Positions 40,416 to 49,780 of a stretch of 64,000 nucleotides of DNA are shown piece by piece. The notes under the pieces are model-generated. The model saw nothing but the letters and a program-made list of their open reading frames with translations, was not told where the DNA came from and searched no databases. The position numbers and the translations under genes were made by a program. Source of the stretch: Thiopseudomonas alkaliphila (GTDB lineage: Bacteria > Pseudomonadota > Gammaproteobacteria > Pseudomonadales > Pseudomonadaceae); contig NZ_CP012358.1 in NCBI RefSeq assembly GCF_001267175.1, forward strand, positions 1,652,501-1,716,500. Direction: 5' to 3'. Numbering within the stretch: the first letter of the stretch is position 1; every line of letters begins with the position of its first letter.

Positions 40416-41124
40416 TCTGGTTTTATTGCCAGGCTGGGGTATTAGCGCAGACTGCTTACAGCCACTAGCCGAAGCACTACAGCAACGGCTCCCCAAAGCA
40501 CAGCTACAGATTTTACCGTTGCCGCGGTTCACTCAGCCTAATCTCGCTCACGCACTGACCGAGTTGCAGGAGCAACTTCCCAGTACACCTTGGCTGATTG
40601 GATGGTCACTCGGCGGCATGCTGGCGTTACAGCTCACCCAACAGCTGCCGATAGCGGGAGTAATCACCATCGCCAGTAATGCGTGCTTTACTCAACGCCC
40701 AGACTGGCCATGGGCGATGGCGCAAGAAGATTTTGCTGCCTTTCAGCAAGGCTGCGCAGCGCAACTTACCAGCACCCTCAAGCGCTTTAGCTTACTGTGC
40801 AGCCAAGGCGCTGATAACCCACGCCAACTGGCTAAACAGTTACTGCCATTTAAGCAAACCCCCGAGCAAGCCAGCCATGGCTTAGGCCTGTTGCAGCAAC
40901 TTGATAACCGTCAATTATTGGCGCAATTAGCCGTACCACAGCTACACATCTTGGCCCAACAGGATGCCCTAGTGCCCTTGGCTTGCAGTAGCGCTCTGCA
41001 ACAACTCGCTCATCAGGCGCACATCGCTACTTTTAATGGCAGCCATGCCTTAGTGATGGAGCAGCCAGCAGCCTTAGCCACACGCATGGCACATTTTATA
41101 CGGGAGGCAGATGATGCTGAGTAA
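40408..41124 (+). CDS. bioH: Pimeloyl-ACP methyl ester carboxylesterase
   Basis: 238-aa alpha/beta hydrolase that removes the methyl group from pimeloyl-ACP methyl ester. Nucleophile Ser67 in GWSLGG, with the acid in AQQDALVPL and the His in NGSHALVME. Overlaps bioF and bioC, which indicates coupled translation. Confidence 0.93.
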   Translation: MLNLVLLPGWGISADCLQPLAEALQQRLPKAQLQILPLPRFTQPNLAHALTELQEQLPSTPWLIGWSLGGMLALQLTQQLPIAGVITIASNACFTQRPDWPWAMAQEDFAAFQQGCAAQLTSTLKRFSLLCSQGADNPRQLAKQLLPFKQTPEQASHGLGLLQQLDNRQLLAQLAVPQLHILAQQDALVPLACSSALQQLAHQAHIATFNGSHALVMEQPAALATRMAHFIREADDAE

Positions 41125-41932
41125 GCCTTTACCTCTGAGCCAACCTGCTACTCGGCCCGATAAGCGCTTAGTCGCAGAGTCTTTTTCCAATGCGGCGGCC
41201 ACCTACGACAGCGTGGCTACCTTGCAACGCCAAGTCGGTGAATACCTGTTAAAACTGCTACCAAATCCACTCCCAACTGCTCACCAAATCACCGACCTTG
41301 GCTGCGGTACCGGCTACTTTACCCGCCTCCTGCGCCAGCAATATCAACCACAACAACTGCAAGCGGTCGATCTGGCCCAAGGCATGCTGCACTTTGCTAA
41401 GCAGCAACAGAGTGCTGACTTTTACATTGCGGGTGATGCCGAACAATTGCCTTTGGCCAATGCAAGCCAACAGCTGATTTTTAGTAGTTTGGCACTACAG
41501 TGGTGCGATGATTTTGCCCAGGTGCTCAGTGAAGCCAAGCGTGTACTGCAACCGGGTGGATTATTCGCCTTTAGCAGTTTGGCTGAAGGGACTCTACACG
41601 AGCTTAAACACAGCTGGCGGGCGGTAGATGATGCAGTACATGTGAATAACTTTCGTTGTTTTAGTCAGTACCAAGCACTTTGTAATCACAGTGGTTTTAA
41701 AATTCAAAGTTTGCAGTGCCTGCCCACGGTGCAGTATTACGCTAAATTATCGGAACTGACCCACGAGCTTAAGCACCTTGGGGCTAATAATCTGAATGCC
41801 GGACGCAATAACGGACTAACTGGCCGAAAACAGCTACACACACTCATTCACGCCTACGAAACTTTTCGTCAAGCCCAAGGCTTACCTGCTACTTGGCAAG
41901 TGGTGTACGGCGTTTTAGAAAAAGAAGGTTAA
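41111..41932 (+). CDS. bioC: Malonyl-ACP O-methyltransferase
   Basis: 273-aa SAM-dependent methyltransferase that starts pimelate synthesis by methylating malonyl-ACP. SAM motif ITDLGCGTGYFTRLL and the family's SFSNAAATYD N-terminus are present. Start ATG at 41111 (ATG at 41114 also possible), overlapping bioH by 14 nt; bioD begins 2 nt after its stop. Confidence 0.95.
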   Translation: MMLSKPLPLSQPATRPDKRLVAESFSNAAATYDSVATLQRQVGEYLLKLLPNPLPTAHQITDLGCGTGYFTRLLRQQYQPQQLQAVDLAQGMLHFAKQQQSADFYIAGDAEQLPLANASQQLIFSSLALQWCDDFAQVLSEAKRVLQPGGLFAFSSLAEGTLHELKHSWRAVDDAVHVNNFRCFSQYQALCNHSGFKIQSLQCLPTVQYYAKLSELTHELKHLGANNLNAGRNNGLTGRKQLHTLIHAYETFRQAQGLPATWQVVYGVLEKEG

Positions 41933-41934
41933 CC

Positions 41935-42612
41935 ATGCAACAGGCTTATTTTATTGCCGGCACCGATACTGATGTCGGTAAAACCAGTATCGCTGCAGGT
42001 CTACTGGCTGCCGCGCGACAACAAGGCAAATCGACCTTAGCCATTAAACCGGTCGCCTCGGGCTGCGAGCTCACAGCAGAAGGATTACGCAACAGTGATG
42101 CCCTTGCTTTACAAGCTGAATCCAGCCTGCAACTACCCTACTCAGCAATTAATCCCTTTGCCTTTGCCCCTGCGATTGCACCGCATATTGCAGCAGTCGA
42201 AGCGGGGGTAAAGTTGTCGGTAGCCGCTTTAGTACCACCAATTCAACAGGTATTAGCCCACTCTGCTGACTTTACCCTGGTTGAGGGTGCAGGCGGCTGG
42301 CGTGTGCCCTTATCTGAGCAAGAACTGTTGTCAGATTTAGCGAAAGCACTACAGATTCCAGTGATCTTAGTAGTCGGTGTACGCTTAGGCTGCATCAGCC
42401 ACGCTTTACTCACGGCCGAAGCAATCGAGGCCGATAGTTTACCCTTGGCCGGCTGGGTGGCCAATGTGATTGATCCTCACACCTCACGCTTAACGCAAAA
42501 CCTTGAGACCCTTAAACAACTCATGCCAGCTCCCTGCTTAGGGATAGTGCCCTTTACCCAGCCTTATTCAGCCGCGGCCGTTGCTCCCTATTTGCAATTG
42601 CCGCCAATTTAA
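41935..42612 (+). CDS. bioD: Dethiobiotin synthetase
   Basis: 225-aa ATP-dependent carboxylase that closes the ureido ring. P-loop GTDTDVGKT at 9-17, catalytic KPVASG, and VEGAGGWRVP are visible. ATG at 41935 is preceded by GAAGG; the frame open from 41893 overlaps bioC and is not needed. Last gene of the operon; bioA is not in the window. Confidence 0.97.
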   Translation: MQQAYFIAGTDTDVGKTSIAAGLLAAARQQGKSTLAIKPVASGCELTAEGLRNSDALALQAESSLQLPYSAINPFAFAPAIAPHIAAVEAGVKLSVAALVPPIQQVLAHSADFTLVEGAGGWRVPLSEQELLSDLAKALQIPVILVVGVRLGCISHALLTAEAIEADSLPLAGWVANVIDPHTSRLTQNLETLKQLMPAPCLGIVPFTQPYSAAAVAPYLQLPPI

Positions 42613-42716
42613 TTAGCTGCTTACTAAGAGGATTAGGCTGATAGTCAAACTTACACTGACTAATCAGCGCATTTGCTCTATATTTTGCATTGCGGTTAAT
42701 TGGCTATGAGTTTGCT

Positions 42717-43148
42717 ATGCGTATTATTCCCTATCACGAATCCCTCACCTGCGAGTTTAAAAGTGACCGCTGGTTGCTGCCGCTCAATACTTTGATTGAG
42801 GCGGTGATCTGCATGGCTAATGGTTCGGGTGGAGCCATTTATTTGGGCGTGGAAGATAATGGTCTGATCAGTGGTTTGCATCCACAGCATCGCGATTTGC
42901 AGCAATTAGAACGCCTGGTTTGCCAGTACACCTTGCCGCACTTGGTAGTTAAGATTGAGCCGCTGTTACAAGACAGTTTAGTGATCGCGCAGATTCAGAT
43001 TCCGATTAGCTCTGTGCCCATTGCCACCATTGATGGCCGCTACAAACGTCGCCAATTACAACCCAATGGCGAGCCAGAATGCGTTAAATACCGCCCGACC
43101 CCAGCCGAATTACAGCGTGCACCTGCACGCTGTGTGCTCGACTATTAA
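42717..43148 (+). CDS. Orphan AlbA_2 (Schlafen AlbA-like) domain protein
   Basis: 143 aa. The sequence EFKSDRW followed by VICMANGSGGAIYLGVEDNG is the signature of the AlbA_2/Schlafen N-terminal domain (PF04326-like), here at residues about 9-55 with the remaining fold to about 125. Such domains usually front much longer proteins with a winged-helix or ATPase part; this one has only the AlbA_2 unit. No good ribosome site precedes the ATG at 42717. It converges on moeA with a 4-nt overlap. Function unknown; nucleic-acid binding is inferred. Confidence 0.78.
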   Translation: MRIIPYHESLTCEFKSDRWLLPLNTLIEAVICMANGSGGAIYLGVEDNGLISGLHPQHRDLQQLERLVCQYTLPHLVVKIEPLLQDSLVIAQIQIPISSVPIATIDGRYKRRQLQPNGEPECVKYRPTPAELQRAPARCVLDY

Positions 43149-44341
43149 GCCAATAGCTCACTGAGCGGATAAAAGGCCAATAGATCATTGACCTCACAGA
43201 CACTGTGCTCAGGTAATACCACCAAACCCTCAGCCCAGACCATACTACTGAGCACTCCCGAGCACTGATTGCTAAATAACTCAGCTTTACCATTCACTAA
43301 ACGCGCGCGCAAAAATTCACGGCGATTACCTGCCTGCTTAATCGAAAAATTTACTGGTACATAAAACGCCTGCGGCATGACCTGCTGCACGCCTAAGCGA
43401 CGCAAAATATAAGGACGGGTTAGCAGCGCAAAGGTGACTGCACTAGAGGTTGGATTACCTGGCAGCCCAATTACAGGCACCTTTCGATAATGGCCAAAGG
43501 TAAAAGGTTTACCTGGCTTCAGCGCCAGCTTCCACATGACCAACTCGCCTTCTTCACGCAGCACCTTGCCTAAAAAGTCGGCATCACCAACCGATACGCC
43601 GCCTGTGGTTAAGATTAAATCGACGTTGGTAAGTTGCTCGAGTTGTTGCCGCGTGCGCACTAAATCATCGGGGATCACCCCCAGATCCTGGACCAAGCAA
43701 CCTAAACGCTCAAGCCAAGGCTTTAATAGATAGCGATTACTATTGTAAATCTGCCCTGGTTGCAGTGCCTGTCCCGGCTCGGCTAATTCATCGCCGGTGG
43801 ATAACAGTGCTACCTGCAATGGCCGATACACGCACACTTGCTCCGCCCCTAAGCTAGCAATTTGCCCAAGCGCTAAGGCAGTTAAACGCTCACCCGCAGC
43901 TAACATCACTTGTCCTGTTTGACACTCTTGCCCTTGCGGGCGCACAAACTGCTGGAGCGGCACAGCCTTGGTAAACTCGGCCTGCTGCCCATCAGCTTGC
44001 ACATTTTCTTGCATCTCTACTGCATCCGCCCCTTCAGGCAAGGGCGCACCAGTAAAGATTCGGGCACAGCTTCCCGCAGCAAGTGGCTCTGGCATCCGCC
44101 CGGCATAAATCACTTGGCTTATGGGTAAACGCGTACCGGCTTGCACCTCAGCTGAGCGCACCGCATAGCCATCCATCGAACTATTAGGCCAAGGCGGTAA
44201 ACACATCGGCGCCAGCACCGGCTCAGCTAATACACGGCCTAGGGCTTCTGTTGCCGCCAGCCACTCAGTAGCCAAGCGTGGCGCTTGATCGGCCCAAGCA
44301 ATCAGCTGCTCTAAAGCAGAATCAACAGCTAATAAGCCCAT
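43145..44341 (-). CDS. moeA: Molybdopterin molybdenumtransferase
   Basis: 398 aa. Inserts molybdate into adenylated molybdopterin. Domain III motif TTGGVSVGDADFL and GLPGNPTSS are clear, with the N-terminal SMDGYAVRS. It lies 2 nt after moaB on the same strand, so the two form a unit. Confidence 0.96.
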   Translation of the reverse strand: MGLLAVDSALEQLIAWADQAPRLATEWLAATEALGRVLAEPVLAPMCLPPWPNSSMDGYAVRSAEVQAGTRLPISQVIYAGRMPEPLAAGSCARIFTGAPLPEGADAVEMQENVQADGQQAEFTKAVPLQQFVRPQGQECQTGQVMLAAGERLTALALGQIASLGAEQVCVYRPLQVALLSTGDELAEPGQALQPGQIYNSNRYLLKPWLERLGCLVQDLGVIPDDLVRTRQQLEQLTNVDLILTTGGVSVGDADFLGKVLREEGELVMWKLALKPGKPFTFGHYRKVPVIGLPGNPTSSAVTFALLTRPYILRRLGVQQVMPQAFYVPVNFSIKQAGNRREFLRARLVNGKAELFSNQCSGVLSSMVWAEGLVVLPEHSVCEVNDLLAFYPLSELLA

Positions 44342-44343
44342 GA

Positions 44344-44883
44344 TTAATTACGCCCTTCGCAAGCTGGCGCTCGATTAAGGTGCGGCACAAAATTACAGGG
44401 CTTATGCCGTGCATCCAATTGCTGGTGCAAAATTTTATCCCATGCAGTACGGCAAGCATTAGTGGAGCCAGGCATACAACAAATCAGCGTACCGTTTGCC
44501 ATACCGGCTAATGCCCGCGACTGCACCGTAGACGTACCAATTTCAGTGTAGGAAATCTGCCGAAATAACTCGCCAAAGCCCTCGACTTGTTTATCAAACA
44601 AACAACGAACCGCCTCAGGTGTACTATCACGCTCGGTAAAACCCGTGCCACCAGTAATTAGCACCACTTGCACCTGTGGGCCAGCAATCCAATTCGCCAC
44701 CAAGGCACGTATTTGGTACAAATTATCTTGCAGTATTTCCCGCGCCACTAACTGATGCCCGGCCTCAGTTAAGCGATCTACCAACACCTGCCCTGAGGTA
44801 TCCGTTTCCAGTGTGCGGGTATCACTCACGGTTAATACCGCAATATTGAGTGCGACAAATTCTGGCTTAGCTAAATGGCTCAT
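44344..44883 (-). CDS. moaB: Molybdopterin adenylyltransferase-type protein MoaB
   Basis: 179 aa. Adenylates molybdopterin before metal insertion, or is its E. coli MoaB-like homologue. AVLTVSDTR, ITGGTGFTERDSTPEA and the MPGSTNAC segment are present. ATG at 44883 follows AGGA; the frame open to 44904 is not needed. Upstream of moeA and divergent from mobA. Confidence 0.94.
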   Translation of the reverse strand: MSHLAKPEFVALNIAVLTVSDTRTLETDTSGQVLVDRLTEAGHQLVAREILQDNLYQIRALVANWIAGPQVQVVLITGGTGFTERDSTPEAVRCLFDKQVEGFGELFRQISYTEIGTSTVQSRALAGMANGTLICCMPGSTNACRTAWDKILHQQLDARHKPCNFVPHLNRAPACEGRN

Positions 44884-44955
44884 AACTTTTCCTACTTGAG
44901 TCAACCGTGGGTTTGCCTAATCATATACCACTGATTTTTTTGTATTGGGCGTCTT

Positions 44956-45531
44956 ATGTCAATTAAGCCTCTGTTTCCACAATGTTCAATCGTAATCTTA
45001 GCCGGAGGGAAAGGCTCACGTATGGGCGGGCAAGATAAAGGCTGGGTTAACTGGCGTGGTAAGCCGATGATTGAGCATATCCAGCAAGTAGTACGCCCGT
45101 TAACCGATGATTTGATTATCTCCTGCAATCGTAATCAGTCGCGTTACTCGGCGCTGGCAGATCAAATCATAAGCGACGCTACGTTAGATTTTTCTGGTCC
45201 TATGGCAGGTATCAGCCAAGCCCTACAGATCGCTAAACATCCGCTGTTGTTAATAGTGCCCTGTGATTCCCCAGCTATCACCATTGATCTGCTTGCCCCC
45301 TTATACCAAACTGGGCTAACCCAAGCGGTATTTATTCAGCAAGGCGAACAGTTTGAACCACTCTTTTCAGCAATCCCTGCCACTGCTAAATCCAGAGTGT
45401 TACAGCTCTGGCAACAAGGCCTAAGCAGCCCTATTAAAATGTGGCTTACACTCAATGCCAAAGTGCTGCATTGCCCTGCACAGGACCCACGCTTAGTTAA
45501 CTTTAATTGTCCGGAATTATTAGAGGCTTGA
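44956..45531 (+). CDS. mobA: Molybdenum cofactor guanylyltransferase
   Basis: 191-aa enzyme that links GMP to molybdopterin, making the bis-MGD cofactor of DMSO-reductase-family enzymes. Nucleotide-binding LAGGKGSRMGGQDKGW near the N-terminus and VPCDSPAI are present. The bis-MGD product is what the molybdopterin oxidoreductase at the right edge of the window would need. 45 nt upstream of moaC. Confidence 0.95.
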   Translation: MSIKPLFPQCSIVILAGGKGSRMGGQDKGWVNWRGKPMIEHIQQVVRPLTDDLIISCNRNQSRYSALADQIISDATLDFSGPMAGISQALQIAKHPLLLIVPCDSPAITIDLLAPLYQTGLTQAVFIQQGEQFEPLFSAIPATAKSRVLQLWQQGLSSPIKMWLTLNAKVLHCPAQDPRLVNFNCPELLEA

Positions 45532-45576
45532 TGCCTGCTGATTGACTACTTTATTTATTAGCCCACGAGATTTTTT

Positions 45577-46053
45577 ATGCTGACTCATTTAGATGCCCAA
45601 GGCCATGCCAACATGGTGGATGTTACCGATAAAGCCACCACACAACGTGAAGCCACCGCCGAAGCCTGGGTTAGCATGACCGCAGAAACCTTAAACATGA
45701 TCCAAGCTGGCGGTCACCCTAAAGGCGATGTATTTGCCGTGGCGCGGATTGCCGGAATTCAAGCAGCCAAGAAAACCCACGAGCTAATCCCGCTTTGCCA
45801 TCCCTTGTTACTCACCAGTATTAAAGTGTATTTAACCGCAGTCGAGCCAAACCAAGTGCATATCACTGCTACTTGTAAACTGGCTGGACAAACCGGGGTA
45901 GAAATGGAGGCCCTTACCGCTGCCAGCGTAGCGGCACTGACGTTATACGATATGTGTAAAGCGGTTGATAAAGCCATGGTTATCGGGCCTATACAATTAA
46001 TTGAAAAGATTGGCGGTAAGTCTGGGCACTATCAAATTAATAATTTTTCTTAA
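45577..46053 (+). CDS. moaC: Cyclic pyranopterin monophosphate synthase
   Basis: 158 aa. Second step of molybdopterin synthesis. [25 protein letters not shown], and [19 protein letters not shown] are diagnostic. Probably co-transcribed with mobA. A strong bidirectional terminator follows. Confidence 0.97.
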   Translation: MLTHLDAQGHANMVDVTDKATTQREATAEAWVSMTAETLNMIQAGGHPKGDVFAVARIAGIQAAKKTHELIPLCHPLLLTSIKVYLTAVEPNQVHITATCKLAGQTGVEMEALTAASVAALTLYDMCKAVDKAMVIGPIQLIEKIGGKSGHYQINNFS

Positions 46054-46122
46054 ACATTTATGTGTAAATTTTACTGCGTATCTATTTAGCTCAATAGCAA
46101 AGTAAAGTTGTTAACTGGTAAT

Positions 46123-46152
46123 AAAAATGCCCGATTTTAATCGGGCATTTTT
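46123..46152. terminator. Bidirectional intrinsic terminator
   Basis: AAAAATGCCCGA, 6-nt loop, TCGGGCATTTTT between the convergent moaC and crc genes. Confidence 0.9.
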
Positions 46153-46172
46153 GATGGTAAGTATTGAGCGCA

Positions 46173-46952
46173 TTACACACTTAACGTCCAGTCATAATCC
46201 ACTACCAAGGGCGCATGCTGTGAAAAGCGCGGATTGCGGAACAAACGGGCATTACGTGCGGTGCGGCGTAAACCTGGAGTTAAAAGCTGATAATCAAAGC
46301 GCCAGCCTAGATTAAGTAGCTCGGCTTGTTCACTATCGGCCCACCAACTGTATTGCTCACCCTCACGGCTCACATCGCGCAAGGCATCGACATAGCCCAT
46401 CTCACCAATAACGGCATCTAACCAAGCTCGCTCGGCAGGTAAAAAGCCGGGGATCTGCTGGCAATCACGCCAATGTTTAACATCCAGCTTTTGGTGCGCG
46501 ACAAATAACGAACCGCAATAAATGTAATCACGACGCTTACGGCGTTGCTTATCTAGGTAGCGAGAAAACTGGTCCATAAAGCGAAACTTCTGATTTAGCT
46601 GCTCATCGCCACCGTGGCCAGAAGGTAACAACAGGCTCGCAATACTGATTTTGTCAAAATCCGCCTGTAAAAAGCGCCCATAATGATCGGACTCTTCAAA
46701 ACCTAAGCCCATAATTACCGCTTTGGGCTGCAGCCGCGAGTAAATGGCAACCCCGCCCTGCTCTGGCAACATGGCATCAACGCTATAACAATAATAGCCC
46801 TCAAGCTGTAAGCTAGGGTCTTCCATCTCGTAGGCGCTAATACCAATGTGTTGCAAGCAAATAACATCGGCATTTTGACCTTTCAGCCAGTCAAATAATC
46901 CTTGTTCAATTGCAGTGTGAATACCATTCACATTGACACTAATAACGCGCAT
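46173..46952 (-). CDS. crc: Catabolite repression control protein Crc
   Basis: 259 aa, exonuclease III fold. In Pseudomonas, Crc works with Hfq to block translation of catabolic mRNAs. The sequence follows Pseudomonas Crc throughout (QNADVICLQ, RRKRRDYIYCGSL, QYSWWADSEQAE, FSQHAPLVVDYDW). The catalytic Glu of ExoIII (LQE) is His35 here, so nuclease activity is not expected. Divergent from pyrE, the order known in Pseudomonas. Confidence 0.94.
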   Translation of the reverse strand: MRVISVNVNGIHTAIEQGLFDWLKGQNADVICLQHIGISAYEMEDPSLQLEGYYCYSVDAMLPEQGGVAIYSRLQPKAVIMGLGFEESDHYGRFLQADFDKISIASLLLPSGHGGDEQLNQKFRFMDQFSRYLDKQRRKRRDYIYCGSLFVAHQKLDVKHWRDCQQIPGFLPAERAWLDAVIGEMGYVDALRDVSREGEQYSWWADSEQAELLNLGWRFDYQLLTPGLRRTARNARLFRNPRFSQHAPLVVDYDWTLSV

Positions 46953-47034
46953 GAGTAACCCCTAGAAAAAAACTGCGTGTATGATACCCAAGCTTAGTAA
47001 AATTGGCTAAAACCCGATGCAAAAAAGGTGAATT

Positions 47035-47676
47035 ATGCAAGACTACCAACGCGAATTTATTAAATTCGCCATTGACCAAGGTGTTTTACGCTTTGGCAAC
47101 TTTACCCTCAAATCAGGACGTACCAGCCCGTATTTTTTTAATGCGGGATTATTTAACGATGGGTTAGCCCTCGCTAAGCTCGGGCAATTCTACGCCCAAG
47201 CTCTGCTCGACAGTAAAATTAATTGCGATGTGCTGTTTGGCCCAGCTTACAAAGGAATTCCACTCGCCTCGTCTACCGCAGTGGCGTTAGCGGATCATCA
47301 CCAGATTAATATGCCTTGGTGTTTTAACCGCAAAGAAGCCAAAACCCATGGCGAAGGCGGCACCTTAGTCGGTTCTGCCCTACAAGGTAATGTGGTTATC
47401 GTCGATGATGTGATTACCGCGGGCACAGCGATTCGTGAAGTGATGGAAATTATCCAGCAACAAGGTGCAAGCGCTGCAGGCGTGTTAATTGCCCTAAATC
47501 GCCAAGAGCGTGGTAAAGGCGAGCTATCAGCGATTCAAGAAGTAGAGCGCGACTTTAAGATGCCAGTGGTCAGTATTGTCTCATTGGATCAAGTGCTGCA
47601 GTACTTAGCGGAAAACGAAGAGCTAAAACAGCATTTACCTGCAGTAGAAGCCTACCGTGCAGAATACGGGATCTAA
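47035..47676 (+). CDS. pyrE: Orotate phosphoribosyltransferase
   Basis: 213 aa. Converts orotate and PRPP to OMP in pyrimidine synthesis. PRPP motif [13 protein letters not shown] and the [11 protein letters not shown] loop are present. AAAGGTG lies before the ATG. Followed by a bidirectional terminator. Confidence 0.97.
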   Translation: MQDYQREFIKFAIDQGVLRFGNFTLKSGRTSPYFFNAGLFNDGLALAKLGQFYAQALLDSKINCDVLFGPAYKGIPLASSTAVALADHHQINMPWCFNRKEAKTHGEGGTLVGSALQGNVVIVDDVITAGTAIREVMEIIQQQGASAAGVLIALNRQERGKGELSAIQEVERDFKMPVVSIVSLDQVLQYLAENEELKQHLPAVEAYRAEYGI

Positions 47677-47713
47677 ACCCTCGCTGTCTGCTGGTTACTT
47701 GCTACACGCAAAC

Positions 47714-47739
47714 AAAAGCCGCTGCCTTCAGCGGCTTTT
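47714..47739. terminator. Bidirectional intrinsic terminator
   Basis: AAAAGCCGCTG, tiny loop, AGCGGCTTTT between convergent pyrE and the copper chaperone gene. Confidence 0.85.
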
Positions 47740-47751
47740 GCTAAGCCTGGG

Positions 47752-47949
47752 CTAAACCGCCAGTTCTGGCGTGTAGCCCTCTTCTTTAATTACCGCCTGC
47801 GCTTGCTCGGCGGTGACGCCCTCAACCGTCACTTGATGCTTCGCCAAATCAATAGTTACCACTGCTTGCGGTAACTGTGTGGCAAAGGCTTGGCTAATCA
47901 CTTTCTGACAATGCCCGCAGGTCATATCGTTGACGTTAAATGTAGTCAT
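47752..47949 (-). CDS. copZ: CopZ-type heavy-metal-associated copper chaperone
   Basis: 65-aa HMA-domain protein. Metal site MTCGHC with Cys10 and Cys13, hydrophobic core as in Atx1/CopZ. It carries Cu(I) in the cytoplasm to a P-type ATPase or regulator, neither of which is nearby. ATG at 47949 has GGAG 7 nt upstream; the longer frame to 47988 adds a poor N-terminus. Confidence 0.9.
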   Translation of the reverse strand: MTTFNVNDMTCGHCQKVISQAFATQLPQAVVTIDLAKHQVTVEGVTAEQAQAVIKEEGYTPELAV

Positions 47950-48448
47950 TACTGCTCTCCTCTGGGTGGTAAAACAACGGCCTATCATAACGCTCTGGCA
48001 ACACTGCCACCGACAAGTTTAGTTAAACCGATACAAGGCTAGCCTATACCTAGTGCGACAAACTGGGTCGCCCATTACTGCTAAGCTTCAGCCGTGTATA
48101 CTTTGCCACGCTGCAGCTACACCATTAAATACGAACAGCCAGATAAGTTACCAACCCGGTCAATCGTCATTTTTCTGCGTTTTTATTAGATATAAAAGCG
48201 GCGTTCAATGCGCACGACCTACTTTGGGCACTACAAGATAAAGCCCACCACCATCAGAAAAGTGTCCCGGCTCCCCCTTAATTTTTTCATTTACTAACTT
48301 GCTTGTAAGACTGCCCATTACACATCCCAAAAGTACCCACCACTTAATCGTAGATATTGGTGGGTAAGCGTAGACTTGTATAGATTAGGATTTTCTCTTA
48401 AGCCTTGATTTTATTGGCTTGTAGGACGGGAATAGACTGGCATGGACA
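47950..48448. other. Gene-free gap of about 500 bp with an inverted repeat
   Basis: No convincing coding frame on either strand. It contains a perfect 9-bp inverted repeat TACCCACCA/TGGTGGGTA (48334-48342 and 48358-48366, 15-nt loop) and a weaker AAGCC/GGCTT repeat near 48402-48422. It holds the copZ promoter region and the 3' flank of yicC. Possibly a decayed gene or a small RNA; I see no match to a known RNA family. Confidence 0.4.
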
Positions 48449-49312
48449 TTATTCGATATTTTGCACCTGTTCGCGCATTTGCTCGATTAATACTTTTAAG
48501 TTCACCGCTGCTTGGGTAGAGCGGGGATCAAAGGCTTTCGAGCCTAAGGTATTGGCTTCGCGGTTGAGCTCTTGCATTAAAAAATCTAACCGCCGACCAA
48601 TCGCACCACCCTCTGTTAATACCCGGCGCACTTCAATGATATGGGTGTTTAAACGATCCAACTCTTCTGCTACATCTGAGCGCTGGGCGAGTAACACCAT
48701 TTCTTGCTCAAGGCGCTGAGGATCTAACTCGACACTCATCTCAGTAAAGCGGGCGAGAATTTTGGCGCGCTGATTGTCTAGCATCTCTGGTACCAGTTCG
48801 CGCAGCGTATCAATATCAGCCTGCATTGCATCTAAGCGCTCACTGATCAACTTGGCTAACTCGCTACCTTCGCGCTCACGGCGTTCTTTTAGCTGCTGCA
48901 ACGCCTGCTTAAACAACGCCAGTGCAGCTTGAGTGAGTTGTTGCGTATCAATTTTGTCGGCAGCCATCACGCCCTGCCAAGCTAAAATCTCTAATGGATT
49001 TAACTTAGCTGGCTTTTTCATTAGCTCTGCTAAATGCTCAGCTGCCTGAATCAGCTGCTCGGCTCGCTGATAATCAATGCTGATATTTTGCTCGCTATTG
49101 GCTTCGGTAAACTTCAGCGTGCATTCTAATTTGCCCCGTGAAATACCCTTGCGCAGTGCTTCACGCACCCCGCCTTCTAACTCGCGTAAGTTTTCTGGCA
49201 AACGCAAATGCGGCTCTAAATAACGGTGATTCACTGAGCGAATTTCCCAGCTCAATGTACCGAAGGATTCGGCCTGCTCGACCCGAGCAAAAGCAGTCAT
49301 ACTGTGCACCAT
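48449..49312 (-). CDS. yicC: YicC family endoribonuclease
   Basis: 287 aa. N-terminal VHSMTAFARVE and C-terminal GKRL-like block (IGRRLDFLMQELNREANTLGSKA) define the YicC family, shown in E. coli to be an RNase. The start ATG at 49312 has GGAG 10 nt upstream and gives the family's conserved MVHSMTAF; ATG at 49300 is possible. Same strand as the VF530 gene and opposite rph. Confidence 0.94.
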   Translation of the reverse strand: MVHSMTAFARVEQAESFGTLSWEIRSVNHRYLEPHLRLPENLRELEGGVREALRKGISRGKLECTLKFTEANSEQNISIDYQRAEQLIQAAEHLAELMKKPAKLNPLEILAWQGVMAADKIDTQQLTQAALALFKQALQQLKERREREGSELAKLISERLDAMQADIDTLRELVPEMLDNQRAKILARFTEMSVELDPQRLEQEMVLLAQRSDVAEELDRLNTHIIEVRRVLTEGGAIGRRLDFLMQELNREANTLGSKAFDPRSTQAAVNLKVLIEQMREQVQNIE

Positions 49313-49405
49313 ACAGTGGTGTCTCCATTTAATAAAATAATCAATAATTGCCAGATAGCCTAAAGGGCTGGCGCCACTGATGCAATCAGCAAAATCCGCG
49401 GCAAA

Positions 49406-49621
49406 CTAACTCTGTAACTGAATATAAAGCGCTTCTACTTTACTGCGCGCCCAAGGTGTTTTACGCAAAAACTTGAGCGATGATTTAATCGATGGGTCTT
49501 GTTTAAAGCAATTAATCGCTACCTGCTCGGCTAACGCAGGCCAGCCGTAGTGCTCAACGAGCTGAGTTAATAATTGCTCGAGCGTAACGCCATGTAAGGG
49601 ATCGCGGCTTGAAGTAGTCAT
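49406..49621 (-). CDS. VF530 family protein (DUF2132)
   Basis: 71 aa. [21 protein letters not shown] and [26 protein letters not shown] are the family signature; structures of relatives show a small helical fold proposed to bind DNA. No catalytic motif. It lies between yicC and the divergent rph, with its own start well clear of yicC. Confidence 0.88.
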   Translation of the reverse strand: MTTSSRDPLHGVTLEQLLTQLVEHYGWPALAEQVAINCFKQDPSIKSSLKFLRKTPWARSKVEALYIQLQS

Positions 49622-49780
49622 GAAGGCACTGCACCTAAGATCAAATCATTATTAATGCCCAGCATTATTGCTTAATCTTTGCCTTAGAGACAATTTTAAA
49701 AAAATCCGCCGTGACTCAGCCCTTTATCCCCCAAGCCTTTATACTAGGGGCGAATTTTTAGACTAATTAGGTGTTTGTAG

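Noticed and set aside
48053-48241. A 62-codon plus-strand frame in the copZ-yicC gap
   Set aside because: No ribosome site, odd composition and no recognisable features; treated as non-coding.
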